The translations under genes and the position numbers were made by a program. Source: Blattamonas nauphoetae (taxonomy: Eukaryota; Preaxostyla; Oxymonadida). Taken from it: 64,000 nucleotides of DNA. The notes under the pieces are model-generated. The model worked only from the letters and a program-made list of their open reading frames with translations, was not told the origin of the DNA and did no database searches. The stretch is from positions 186,001-250,000 of the forward strand of contig JARBJD010000006.1 in NCBI GenBank assembly GCA_033064195.1, read 5' to 3'. Numbering within the stretch: the stretch's first letter is position 1; every line of letters begins with the position of its first letter. Positions 24,399-35,813 of the stretch are shown here, in pieces.

Positions 24399-26014
24399 AT
24401 GTGTTCCACTTTGATCGCCTTTTTTTTCATTGATGTGTTCTGCCAGATGCAGACACCAAAGACTATCCCACATCCCCTACATTATCCTGGAGCGTGTATG
24501 GGTCCACGAAAGCGGATGTACTTTGACAGAGAAGAAGACATTCCGGAATCGTTCATTTGTGAGAAGTCAGGGATCAATAAACAAGTCGACGACTTCCTCA
24601 GCTTCCAAACATATGAATCTGTAAACCAACAACTTCATCTTCTCCGCCGCAATACGACCGCTGAAGTCGCCTTTCTCATTGTAGATGTGTGTTTTTTGAG
24701 TGTTCACCTCTTCTGAAATAGTCATACTCATCACAATACACCATGAATGATTTTGCTGAAGGAGTTTTTAAAAAATGGGGTGTCGGCACCAAGAAGGACA
24801 ACAACGGAGTTCTGATCGTTATCTCGTTTGCCCCATTGACTTTCCTCATTTATTTATCCTCATAGACGAGACAACAGAAGAGTTTTTTCATTCTTTCTTT
24901 AATCTTTTGCAAGATGAGCATCAAAACAGGGAAAGGAACCAGGAAATATTTCAGAAAAAGCACTGTGAATGCAGCGAGAGATAACTCGCTTCAATATCTG
25001 AAGGTCCAGGACTACGATGCTGTATACTCTTTTTTTCTGATATGGTTCAGGCTGTATCGTACCTGGCGAATGTTTTCATCTACAAACTGACCCATCTTCC
25101 CCCATGGTACGTCCGCTTCCTCTGGTGGTTCCAAGATCACATCTTCATTACCATTCTTATTATTGTTGGAATCCTCGGTGTTATTGTGGGTTTATTGATG
25201 ATGCTCCGCCGAAAGAGGATCCAAGAAAGACAGGAGCGCTTTAACGCTGAGATGGACACGCTAAGACAGCGCCTTGAGAATCCCTCAACTGCCCAAGCTC
25301 CAATCTTCTCCGAACACTGTCCCATTTGTATGGAGAACTTCCCGCCATCACACATCCAACGAATGGCACAATACGTATCTCCAATCTCTCTCTTGACTCC
25401 CATCTTCCTCTCAATCTCTCTTTTAGTCGCAAGCAGTGGAAAACGGAGAAGAAGAAGCGTTCCTCCGTAACACAAACTGGAACGAGGACACATCTGTCGA
25501 GATCCTCCCAAAATGCGGTCATCAATTCCACCGTGAATGCATTTCTTTATGGCTCAGACGCGAAAATAGCTGCCCGATTTGTCGGACCGAAGATCCACGT
25601 TCGCCTCCCGGAGTGTCCCCTCATTCGCACCGCCACAACGATGATAACGAACGAGAAAACAGAGGCCGGAGACGTCCTGACTCTCGCAGACCTGGTCCAG
25701 GCTTTGACTGTGAAGAGCCGTCCCATTCACAAAGAACAAGGAGTAGAATGATGCAAGGACTTGATGTGTTGGACTTCGTGATCCGCCCAGCTCCTGTCAC
25801 TCTGTCTGACGTGTTTGTGATGAGAGATCGACAAAGATACACACGAGTCATCGGGTCAGCACAACGCAGTGAAAGACAATTCATGGAGAGTATTCGACAA
25901 ATGATGCAAGAAGTCGTGTCTGAGCAAAGTGACAGAGAACATTCTGACCGCGGAAGATCTTCATTCGGAGGGGGATCATCAGAGGGTGGTTATTCTTCCG
26001 AAGGAAGTTGGTAG
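24399..26014 (+). CDS. TPM-domain membrane protein with RING-H2 finger
   Basis: Six exons (introns 24687-24721, 24826-24865, 24882-24913, 25022-25050, 25375-25426; 29-52 nt) give 475 aa. A signal peptide (residues 1-15) leads to a TPM-like fold (about 45-185) with the landmarks KKWGVGTKKDNNGVLIVIS and YLKVQDYDAAVSYLANVF, which match TPM/Psb32/MOLO-1-type domains. A transmembrane helix lies at about 203-224 (ITILIIVGILGVIVGLLMML). A RING-H2 finger follows at about 262-333 (CPICMENF, CGHQFHRECISLW, CPICRTE), then a serine/arginine-rich tail. The RING ligands only assemble after the 52-nt intron is removed. The topology predicts a lumenal or extracellular TPM domain and a cytosolic ubiquitin ligase. 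The start was chosen because it gives a signal peptide. Confidence 0.8.
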
Positions 26015-26031
26015 AATCATTCGCTTGCGTA

Positions 26032-27485
26032 TACTGCCCGACACGACGACCTGATCCGGCTGTAATTTTTGTTTTTTGACATAACAAGAGAGAGTTGAGA
26101 GTTCCTTTTTCACTATCATCAACTACCTTGAGTTCTCCATCTCTGTGATTTTTTTGGAAAACCAACAGTGAAAAATAAGAGAGAATGACATGAAATGCTA
26201 CTGTAGGGGGACATACTCCGAACGACATGACACGTGATTCACATCCGATATCACTCCTGCATGGATCCAAGATTGTGAATGTCAAGAGAATGATAGAAGC
26301 AGATGAAATGAAGAAAAGGAGAAGGAAGATTCGAGTCAACTCGCTCGCTCCATAACTGTGTCAATGTAGTATCCAAGGACACCGATGCGGTGAACACAGA
26401 CGATCAACAGTTAGTTGTGAAATGAAAAGGCCAGCCACAGCACGAAACCATCAAGACATTGCATTCTGTTCGAATTGGATTCAAAAACGTGTCATACTGT
26501 TCAGCTGTTCATCGAAATGGAGCCATCAAAATCAAAAAATCACACTGTTTCTTCCAGCGATTCGTCAAAGTGTATCGAATTGGTCTTCACAAAGCGCACA
26601 GAGTTCCTCACATTCTTCTCCATCATTTTTTAAATCGCCACGCCTTTGAAAATGAGACTCTTTCGAAATGTTTCTTTCATGAGCTTTGTCAGTTTGGTGT
26701 TGTGAAGAATCTGTGTGAGAATTGACTAGATAAATTCAAGAAGTCACAAAGAGAAAAGATACACCACGCTGAGAATCAAGGTTGTGTATTCATCTCAGCA
26801 AACTTGGGATTTGGTGATGTGCAGGGATGAGTTGAAACTGAAAACTTGTCGTGACGGAAGAGATCATTGACGGAAAACAATACCTTGATCATTCGTCACA
26901 TTTCGCACTGAGGGAAAGATGGACACTCACCACCACTCACGGGTCCTTCTCAGTGATAATACTGGTTGAAACAAGAAACTGGATATAACTTCCAAGAATC
27001 AAACAGATCAATATCGGTCAGAAATACGTTCAATCAATCTTTTTCGACTTTAACCTCATCAAATACATTTCGTGAACGTTCGTTTCAATTCTTTTTGAAA
27101 ATTATGCGATTTACGTCACAATAGACTTCCTTCATCCAAAAATCGTGGGAGGTGAGAACTCGATCCCACAAGAAAGTAATGAAAACATCGTTCTCTCATT
27201 CTGTAATTTACTCCTCGAGTGATACTCTCGTAAAGTTAAAACAATTTAAAGTTACAGGGATCGAGCAGGATGAGGTGAATCACGTGTCATGTCGCGAAGA
27301 GCATGTCCTTCATTAATTTTGTTTTACAGTTTTCACGTCACACAGAATTTTTTGGTGTCCAATTTTTTGTCACAAGGTGTTGAACTCTCTCAATTATCAT
27401 TGATAGAAAATTAAAAAATATAGTCTCTTTATTCGGAAAAATAAAACCGTTTTACAGCCGGATCAAGACGTCGTGTCCGGTAGTA
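26032..27485. mobile_element. Tc1-like DNA transposon remnant (copy 1)
   Basis: The ends are inverted repeats: TACTGCCCGACACGACG at the left and its slightly diverged counterpart ending ...CCGGTAGTA at the right, each continuing into CCTGATCCGGCTGTA. TA duplications flank both (26030-26031, 27486-27487). Subterminal sequence matches the copy at 56.5 kb. A stretch near 26.2 kb and one near 27.17-27.23 kb match the transposase of that copy, but the middle is unrelated and about 600 bp longer, so another insertion is likely inside. No intact transposase. Confidence 0.7.
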
Positions 27486-28125
27486 TAACTATTTGTGTAG
27501 TTCTCAATGAAATAATCCTCGCGTCACAAAATCGTACTGACGCAGTAATTCTCCTAAAAAATTATCTTTCTTCGTTTATCATCCCTAAATACATCATTTC
27601 TGAACTTTTTTCAATTTCATAAAAACATAGAAGTTGTCACGATCAACTCTGAAATCTCACGTTTTTTCAATTTTTCTCTTTAATGGATGTATTTTGTCCA
27701 TTGTTTCACATAGAGACCTCTTTTTTTGTTGTTTTCCATCCTTTCCCTGTCTTTGAACTTGTTTTGCAATAAAAAGTGTGCAAAAATGTGCTGATCTTAG
27801 AAAGGCCATTTCATGCGCGATCAGGCTTGAAATCTATAAATTCACCTTTCTTATGTGTACTCAACAACTAAATCTGAATTCAGTAAAATTTGATTTTTTT
27901 CCACGCTCATATATTATTTGCATCATTTCATTGAGATTTACACATTTCCTTCGTCTTTTCATTCACTTCATCTCCTCTTTTCTTTAGCGCCACACCTTAT
28001 TCAAACACATATATGTGTTATCTCGAACTCCAGATGGAAATGAAACCCAGAGCTTGCCGATTCAGCCGATCTGACCATTCTGAAATCAAAGTTGAAATTC
28101 AACTCTACGTTCAACGGCCGTCCAT
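27486..28125. other. AT-rich upstream region of the ASH-protein gene
   Basis: Strongly AT-rich with T-runs. No ORF of protein character. It probably contains the promoter of the gene starting at 28126. Confidence 0.35.
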
Positions 28126-31100
28126 ATGACTCGGTCAACGTCTCAGTTTCCCCTTGTTATCACAGATTTGCTTTCAAAACCGCTTGATTCATGGCATGTG
28201 AAAGCACAATCTACTCTCCGTGTAACACCACTGCCTATCCCTGGAACAACAACTCCGCAGATCACTCAATCACCATTTTTGGTCAGTTTTGGTGAATGCT
28301 GCTCGAAATCAGACATGATATTCCCTCTCTTTGTCCGCAATTCGTCAGAAAATGTCACCGTCTCAATCAGTCTCTCAACGGAAGCATATGCTGTGCACAC
28401 CGATACAATTCCAGGGATATCCCTATTAAAACCTAATCAAGATGTCAAACTTTCAAAGGGAATATTCAATCATGATACCTCTCCACAAAATCACCCATTT
28501 GACCATCGAACAATTCAAGACGACATCTCTGTAAACACGGAGAACCTTCCTTATTCACTCTCTCCCAGTGAAGTGTATGCTGTCATTCAATCCCTGGGGA
28601 AACGTGTGGACGATGGTGAATCCAGCTCTCTTGAGATGACATCAACTTTTGATGATTCTCTGAACGCAGAGACGCACGATCTCGAAAAACTACTTGACCT
28701 TGATCATACACCATTTTTAGTGTCATTAGACCCATCTTTACCAAGTACAAACCTGTCCACAACATCAACCAAGACAACACAGGATTTGTCCATGTCAGAT
28801 GATATTGCATCGGATTCCATCGATCATATTTCGATTACTTCTCAGGAGCATCGTCATTTGAAAGTATCGTTCTCACCACATCGCTTCTTTCCTCCTCAAA
28901 CCAGAAATCACCGACCGATTCTGTTCTTGGGATCTCTCTCAATATTTCTTCATCGTGGCAGCACCAAGCTCCTTTATCAAACAATCCCATTGTGCGGTCT
29001 CGCACGATCATCTGTCTTGACAATTCCATCCTGCTCTCACCATCTTCTCGTCCAACCAGAAAAAACCGTCCACACATTCCCTGTCGTCAATGCTCTGACA
29101 TCAAAAAATGCTTCTGTTGAAGCCTCTTTTTCGATAGATTCATTTTCTGTGATCCAAAACGGGAAATTTCTCGAAGAGCACACGTATCCAAACCAGACCT
29201 CAGTTTCATTTCAATCTCTCTCCACTGCACCGCTCTCGCTTGATCATCTCCCTCGTGATCTTGAATCTGTCTTTGATCATCCTACCTTATCTGTATCGCC
29301 TAAAACATCTCTTCTTCAGCCGTCTCAGTCTGTCCTCATTACACTCCAGTTTCATTGTCCCTGGTCGAAAGTTTCACGCTTCAACGATGCTCCAACTACA
29401 GCTGTTCTTCATGGGCATCTTATTCTTCATTCATCTCCAGAGACATTTAGCATCTCGTCGACACATCAAGATCCTCTCATCAGTTCGATCCCATTCGTTT
29501 TCACAACCACCAATAACAATGCACAAACTTCCACTCAACTCGAAGAGTCCTCAATCTTTCAAACTCCATCAAGACCACACAAAACAGAAGTTCACTTTGC
29601 GGACTCTGACACAGGAGACGAGAAGCAATCTTCCAGAACTTCGGATTCGCCAGCAGGAACTCAAAGATATCGAATGGCATCAGACCGACAGAAGAATACA
29701 TCGAACGAGGATGACATTCAGCTTCTCAAAGAAATTCGGTCGAGTTTAACCGAGTTTCAGGAATTGAAACGACAAGATTCGGAGTTGGAGAGACAGAGGG
29801 AACAAGAGAGGATGGAACGGAAGGCGGAAGAACAACGAAAAGAGGAGGCAAAGAGGAGACAGGAGGAGGAAGATCGCCGATGGGAACGAGAAGAAGAAGA
29901 ACACCGAGTGGAAGAAGAGAAGAGACGGCTTGAAACAGAGAGAAGGCGAATTGATGAAGAGCGGAGAGAATCTGAGAAAGAAAGGAGCAGATTGGAGAAG
30001 GAGAGGAGAAGACTCGAAGAAGAAAGGCAACGAGACGAGGAAAGGAAGTTGGCGAAGGAGAACGAACGAGCGAAGAAGGAGTTGCGAGAAGCCGAAGAGC
30101 TCAAAAAGGAGAAGGAGCGTCTTCGGGACGAACTGGAATCGATGAAAAAGAAAAGAGAAGAGGAAGAAAACCGCATCAAACAGCTCAAAAGGGAGCGGGA
30201 GCAGATCGAACTGGAGAAGTCGCATCTTGAGCTGGATCTTCTCAACGTGCACAAAAGACGTCAGAAACCCAAACACAGAATTGACGAAGATGAGGACAGT
30301 TTCGACCAGCTGCGGCGAACCGTGGAAAACAGAGACCCGTCTCTTGATGAACAGAAGTGGGAATCGATGAGCACTGCGTTTGTTGAGAGAGAGCGAAGGG
30401 AGGAGCGGAAAAGTGAAAACAAACCGGACAATGGCAAAGAGAGACACAAAGAGACGCATTCAGATTCAGTGTGGGAAACACCGAATCGATCAAGTCACGC
30501 CCATCACCCAACCCTCTCTCATCAGAACCCTCGCGATAGCCACTCGCACTCAAACACAATCCGACCAGATACGAGAAACTCAATTGAGACAGAGAAGTTT
30601 ATCAAAGCGAGCGAGGTCTCATCAGTTCGTGTGGGACGGGATTCATTGATTGGAACACCGTCTGGTTCGATTGAAATGAGGCCGACGAGACAGAAACCGG
30701 CAAACAGAATGAGTGAAGACGTGGACGATAAAGAGCAAAGGAAGAGAGAACATGAAAAGCGAAAACAAGACGAACACAAAGCGAGAAAACATGAAGAGGA
30801 GAAGAGGAGAGCGCAGATAATGAACGACACTCGAACTGACAGCGAAGAGGAACGTTTTCAGCGTTTTGAAAAACAGTTGTTGTCGAAGATTGAACAAACC
30901 ATCCGCCGCGAGGCACACACCCGAGAATCATCCGACGACAAAGGAAGAAGGACGAGCCACAATCAGAGAAAGCGATCGCCAACACCACCCGAGTCTTTGG
31001 AGGAGAGATATCAGAAGAGTCCGCACAAAGTGTCGCCTTCCCACCATCTCCAGTTTTCTGAGTCAAGTCCAACACGAAGAAGAATCAGTTTTCTCTCCGA

Positions 31101-32691
31101 AACGTCAGACAGTGCGAGGAAACCTCACGAAAAGAAACAAGAGCGTTCACACCAGCCTTCTCTTCTTCTCTTAACACCTCTCGTCGACTTTGGCACTGTC
31201 GAGCCCAACACTTTCAACGAAAAGAAGCTCCTCTTCCGAAACGTTTCCAGCCGAACAGTCGATTGGAGTGTCGTCGTTGATCAACAATTCAACGTCGATT
31301 CATTCGGAACAGTTGTCCCAAATTTGGGCGAGGATTTCATGTTCACCTCGTCGCTGACGGAGGGCACGATGAAGAGCGGAGAGACAATGGCTGTGACACT
31401 GTCGTACTTCCCATCGCACAGTTTGGGGAGAGTGGAAACAAAGATGAGCGGAAGGGTGATGCTCATCTGGCGAAGCGAGAGAAGCGGAAGTGGAAAAGGA
31501 GAGACGATTGAGGAGTGCACGTTCGAAGTCCGCGGTGAGTGTTCTCGAAAGCCAACTGAGAATTCCATCCACCATTTTCATCCAACCTCACCAACAAGAA
31601 TCGGAAACAGCTCTTTCAGATCGGATCGGTCGACTCGATTGGAGAGAGGTCAGGCCACAGTTCCTTATTATCCACAACCAGTCTCCACTCCATCCATTAT
31701 CCGTCAGTCCACACCACCTCCAACAACAACTCACTATTCCTATCAAAGGCCACCATCACGCCAGAATTCCTTCCACACATCACCTTCTCGCTTCTCCCCT
31801 CATCGAGACCGTTCTCCACCACGACACTTGTCCCCTGAACGGTATTCCAACTCCTTCCCTTCTCATCCATCAGTCCAGTTCACACCCGACCGCTTCCAGA
31901 GCCAACCATCTCACTCACGCCCTCGTCAACAATCACCTCCAAGATTTGAAATGTCATCAAGTCGTCATTCTTCTCCTCCTCGTGAATCCACATTCCCTCG
32001 CACACGATCCCCACCACGGCCTTCGTCATCTCACCAACCATCGTCACACAACCAATATTATTCACCACGCTCTAACACATCATCTCTGCGGATGCGCTCC
32101 AATCAGCCGGGAACAAGGCCACTCTCGCCTTCACGTGCGAGCCATCCAGATCGGGCAACATCCCCCATCCGATTCTACGAGCAGGATGCTGCTCGGGAAG
32201 CTCAACGAGTGAGTTCGAGACGAGAGAGAGACACCAGGTCGATCGAACGATCGTCATTTCCACTCTCTCCTTCCTTCAGATCCCCTCAGCGATCATTCGA
32301 CTCCAATCAACGACGGGAAAGACCACGAAACGATCCACAAAGCAGGGATCTTAACACCTCACAATCACAGCCATTCGACCCATCACGAATCAATTTTGAT
32401 TCTCCACATTTGTCATTCCCTGGATTGCAGATCGGTGACAACGCCACATGTCGTGTGCCGATCTCCAACCACACTTACAAACGCGTCACTCTCACCATTT
32501 CTTTTGATCAGGGGACAGACTCGATGTTCTCGTCGCAGTTTCGAACTGTGACAATCGAGCCAAGAAGCCGAATTCGTTTGCCAATTAAGTTTGAACCGAA
32601 GTGGACAGGTCGTTTGCGAGAGAGAGTATGGGGAGAGGGGGAAGGCGGACGAGTGAAAATCATGTGTGACTTGAGTGGGGAGTGTTATTGA
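28126..32691 (+). CDS. Cep192/SPD-2-like protein with ASH/MSP-type Ig domains and coiled coil
   Basis: A single 1521-codon exon. The N-terminal 450 residues contain strand-rich segments (for example PFLVSFGECCSKSDMIFPLF) that may be divergent Ig-like domains. A very charged coiled coil spans about 525-710 (ERQREQERMERKAEEQRKEE), with a second at about 860-910. An ASH/MSP-like domain lies at about 1015-1135 (LVDFGTVEPNTFNEKKLLFR, followed by VSSRTVDWSVVV). A proline/serine/arginine-rich stretch follows (1140-1400), then a second ASH-like domain at the very end (LSFPGLQIGDNATCRVPISN and TVTIEPRSRIRLPIKFEPKW). The GTVEPN..K.L.FRN pattern is typical of centrosomal and ciliary ASH proteins. I infer a basal-body or centrosome scaffold. 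Orthology to Cep192 itself is not proven. Confidence 0.65.
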   Translation: MTRSTSQFPLVITDLLSKPLDSWHVKAQSTLRVTPLPIPGTTTPQITQSPFLVSFGECCSKSDMIFPLFVRNSSENVTVSISLSTEAYAVHTDTIPGISLLKPNQDVKLSKGIFNHDTSPQNHPFDHRTIQDDISVNTENLPYSLSPSEVYAVIQSLGKRVDDGESSSLEMTSTFDDSLNAETHDLEKLLDLDHTPFLVSLDPSLPSTNLSTTSTKTTQDLSMSDDIASDSIDHISITSQEHRHLKVSFSPHRFFPPQTRNHRPILFLGSLSIFLHRGSTKLLYQTIPLCGLARSSVLTIPSCSHHLLVQPEKTVHTFPVVNALTSKNASVEASFSIDSFSVIQNGKFLEEHTYPNQTSVSFQSLSTAPLSLDHLPRDLESVFDHPTLSVSPKTSLLQPSQSVLITLQFHCPWSKVSRFNDAPTTAVLHGHLILHSSPETFSISSTHQDPLISSIPFVFTTTNNNAQTSTQLEESSIFQTPSRPHKTEVHFADSDTGDEKQSSRTSDSPAGTQRYRMASDRQKNTSNEDDIQLLKEIRSSLTEFQELKRQDSELERQREQERMERKAEEQRKEEAKRRQEEEDRRWEREEEEHRVEEEKRRLETERRRIDEERRESEKERSRLEKERRRLEEERQRDEERKLAKENERAKKELREAEELKKEKERLRDELESMKKKREEEENRIKQLKREREQIELEKSHLELDLLNVHKRRQKPKHRIDEDEDSFDQLRRTVENRDPSLDEQKWESMSTAFVERERREERKSENKPDNGKERHKETHSDSVWETPNRSSHAHHPTLSHQNPRDSHSHSNTIRPDTRNSIETEKFIKASEVSSVRVGRDSLIGTPSGSIEMRPTRQKPANRMSEDVDDKEQRKREHEKRKQDEHKARKHEEEKRRAQIMNDTRTDSEEERFQRFEKQLLSKIEQTIRREAHTRESSDDKGRRTSHNQRKRSPTPPESLEERYQKSPHKVSPSHHLQFSESSPTRRRISFLSETSDSARKPHEKKQERSHQPSLLLLTPLVDFGTVEPNTFNEKKLLFRNVSSRTVDWSVVVDQQFNVDSFGTVVPNLGEDFMFTSSLTEGTMKSGETMAVTLSYFPSHSLGRVETKMSGRVMLIWRSERSGSGKGETIEECTFEVRGECSRKPTENSIHHFHPTSPTRIGNSSFRSDRSTRLERGQATVPYYPQPVSTPSIIRQSTPPPTTTHYSYQRPPSRQNSFHTSPSRFSPHRDRSPPRHLSPERYSNSFPSHPSVQFTPDRFQSQPSHSRPRQQSPPRFEMSSSRHSSPPRESTFPRTRSPPRPSSSHQPSSHNQYYSPRSNTSSLRMRSNQPGTRPLSPSRASHPDRATSPIRFYEQDAAREAQRVSSRRERDTRSIERSSFPLSPSFRSPQRSFDSNQRRERPRNDPQSRDLNTSQSQPFDPSRINFDSPHLSFPGLQIGDNATCRVPISNHTYKRVTLTISFDQGTDSMFSSQFRTVTIEPRSRIRLPIKFEPKWTGRLRERVWGEGEGGRVKIMCDLSGECY

Positions 32692-32914
32692 TTTAGAGAT
32701 ATCTTCATTTGTCTTAATTCATCAGATCTCCACCAGTCTTCACTCATTCCACTTTGTACTCGTTAGTAACAGACGCTCGTTTTGATGACAAAGGTGAATC
32801 TTGGGATCTACCCGTTGGTATCGAAAAAAAAACAACATTGACAGCACAATGAATGAAAAGGAAAGTATGAACAGAAAAAATGGAAAAGATCCGTTTCGCG
32901 TTAGTAGGCAACGG

Positions 32915-35691
32915 CTACGCCCACTGAATGTTCAGTTCTGTTCCCACAGGCCATCCGTTTCCGGTCGTCTGGATTTGCAGTTTTCCTTTCTCCGCATTGT
33001 AGTTGAAACTGTACGGCGCAACATTCGGAGTGATCTGCACTCGACGAATCGCTGCTTGCTTCAATCCAACAATCATGAACCCTTCCACAATCTGGTTCGT
33101 CCGGAATCCCCGCTTCAATGCACGCACTGTCATCGTCGTGTTCGTGCACGTGTACTTCATCTGCAGCACATTCTCGTCATTGCTGTCGTCGTGGTTGTCC
33201 ACAAACAGTTGGCCTTCCGCATGAAGCGACGAGTCCAGCGCTGCTGTCAGATAGAACGGAGTGTCCCACATTTTCGACAGCGCAAGAGCATTCTTTCGTT
33301 GCCGAGCAAAGATCGACCCTCCCTTGATGTGCACGTTGATCGAGTCCAGTGGAGTCTCAAGCGAGACTTCTGCCCCCTTCATCGTCACGCGCGAGTCTTC
33401 CTCGTTCGTCCAGTAGTCGTACCACCGCTCTTGCGGGAAGTAGCCCTTCACTGTGTTTGTGTTGTTCTTCAGCACCGGCGTCACAAGAAGCGTCGACCCG
33501 AGCATCGCCTGGTTGTCAATCTCGTACGTCGCTCCATCAAATCGGAACACATACGACATCGAACGCACAATCGGCGCGCCTGTCTGATGCGATTCATGCC
33601 TGCCCAACAGAAAACACAAAAGAGTCGTCATCAGCATGAACGGAGAGAAAAAGAGCGGAGATGAACGAAGGAAAAGGAATGAATGAAAGTTGATAAGAAA
33701 GCACTCGATCTTTCCAGAAAAATGAAGTTTTTGTCCTCTTCATACATCAGAGTGTAAAATAGTGATTGAATGTGTTGACGTTCTTCCATGAATTTTCGAT
33801 TGATCGCTGTGTAGGGCTCTCCAAAGCGATACCATTCATGATATCCTGATTTCTTGTCAATGTGGTTGCGATAGAACGGATAAAGGAAGGTCCCAACTTG
33901 AATCCAGCGAGTCACAAGAGTTGGGTCAATCGGCCTCTCTTGCACGTTGAGCCATGTGAAACCACCAATGTCTGCTCCAACATATGGCAGGCCACTCAGA
34001 CCTGACGTCAGCACTCCAGCAATCGAGTCTTCCATGTCCGAATACGTACCCTGGTTGTCTCCGAGCCAGATCGTGTTTGTTTTGCCAGCTCCCGCAAACG
34101 ATGCTCGTGAGAGGATGAACGGTCTGAAAGAGCGACATGAAAATGAGAATGAGGTGAAAGACAAATCAAGAAAAAGAGTGAAAGACGTCGAATAAAAACG
34201 GAGAAGAGAAGAATGGAGAGAAGCAGGAAGATTCTGATCCTTGAAAACAGAAAAGTGTCACAAGTCATACCTCTTTCCAGGTCGAAGTTTTCGAAGCGCT
34301 TCAGCTGTGTGCTTGTTTTCTTGGTTCGCATAAAACCCACGAGCCTCCAGCCATGGTCCATGATGACATGTCAGTTCAGTGGGTGTCTGATGAACTGTGA
34401 GATTGGCGGGTGTCCACGAATATTCTCGATCTTGCGACTCGTTGCAATAGCCGTTACACATATTCGCGATTTCGTTCATATCGTTCCAGATCCCATCAAG
34501 TGGCATCTCCTCAAGGAATGTTTTGTGGAACTTGTACCAATAATCTTGGATGTTGTTGTTTGAGAAGTCGGGGAAAATCGTCGAACCGGGCCACACTTTT
34601 CCGATGTACATATCGCCACGGGGAGTGTTCAGATGCATCTTATTCGCAACCAATTCTTTGTATGCGGCGTAGTTTTCGTCGACAAACACTCCGGGATCCA
34701 CAATCGCTGTCGAGTATGTTCCATGCGTTTCTTTCTGTTCTTTCAGGAATGCACGAAGTTTATCACCAGGATAATTCACTGGATCAACTGTAAACAATTT
34801 GTATTGGTCCATATAATCAATATCAAACCAGATACAATCAATCGGCATGTTGTTTTGACGATAGCTGTCAACAACTCCCTTGACTTCGTCAAGATTTTTA
34901 TAACCATATTTGCAGTTGTGGAATCCCATTGCCCATTGAGGAACAAGGCAAGGACGTCCAACCAGATCGGTGTATTGCTTCATCACGTCTTCTTGAGATG
35001 GTCCAAGAAGAATGTAGAAATCAAGCATTCCTCCCATAGAACGGAACGAAATGAATCCACGCTCGACTTCAACTTCAGACGGATGCGAGTTCAGGAACAG
35101 CACTCCATGCGAGTCTCCACCAGGGCGGAGTTCAACGTAGAACGGATGCTGCCCATACAGCCCCTTTCCATCCGCTGGCGTGTTCCGATCAACCGTGTAA
35201 AGCGAATAATTGAATTTCGAAGGAAGGGCAAAGCGCGTTCGCCGTTCGTGAAGGCCATAGATGATTGGAACGTGAGACGTGCTCGTGTCAATCTGGATGA
35301 ACTCATCTGCAAACACAAGACCCCGAGTGCTCGTCGACGAATCCCAGATCACATCCTTTGTTGACTTCCGAATCACTTGCATTCCGTTGTTCTCGAACGT
35401 GATTTCGAAGTTCGGGTTCTGAGCTGCTTCTGTCACTTCCGCCGGAAGAATAACATCCGGAATTTCGCGATTCGGTTTCGAGGGGTCGAAAATTCGGAAG
35501 TGGAGACGGTTTTCTGTTTCGATGTGAAGCTCAAAGTTCATGGTTTCAGCATCTGGTGGGAAAGGCCCCTGTCCACTTTCCTTTTTGTATGTTCCTTTAT
35601 ATCCATACGCTGTCTGTTCAACAGTTTGCTTGTACTCTGCAACGGCAAAACAATAAGCAATTAACGATGTTTGAATCAACATGTTGATCAA
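32915..35691 (-). CDS. Secreted GH31 alpha-glucosidase, copy 1
   Basis: Three exons (35691-34271, 34123-33746, 33599-32915) with introns of 147 and 146 nt give 827 aa. Signal peptide at residues 1-18 (MINMLIQTSLIAYCFAVA). An N-terminal beta domain precedes a (beta/alpha)8 catalytic domain. The nucleophile motif GIWNDMNE is at about 401-408 (Asp 404 by the copy-2 numbering), and the acid/base motif WLGDN has its Asp near 496. A C-terminal beta domain follows. The family hydrolyses terminal alpha-linked glucose from starch or glycogen breakdown products, in lysosomes or secreted. It is almost identical to the copy at 53.6 kb in the last exon but differs around residues 262-300 (KYGYKNLDEVK against WGYKSLTEVQ). 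It ends in TAG; the similarity stops at the stop codon. Confidence 0.92.
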
Positions 35692-35703
35692 GTGACCCCT
35701 AAG
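32918..35703. repeat. GH31 inverted repeat, copy 1
   Basis: About 2.79 kb that pairs in inverted orientation with 53622-56408. It begins a dozen bases upstream of the start codon (AGGGGTCACTTGATCAACATG) and ends at the stop codon. Introns are more diverged than exons. Confidence 0.85.
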
Positions 35704-35813
35704 ATATTTATTCGATCAGCCTCTTTTCTGGAGAACAGAAAATTTTGGTTACACCAGAACAAAATATGACAGATAAGCTCAATGTAATCTCAAGGAAATG
35801 AAGATGCAAAGAA

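Noticed and set aside
29746-30459. 237-aa minus-strand ORF, leucine/phenylalanine-rich, looking like a membrane protein
   Set aside because: Exact antisense of the lysine/glutamate/arginine coiled coil of the Cep192-like gene; such repeats give open, hydrophobic antisense frames.
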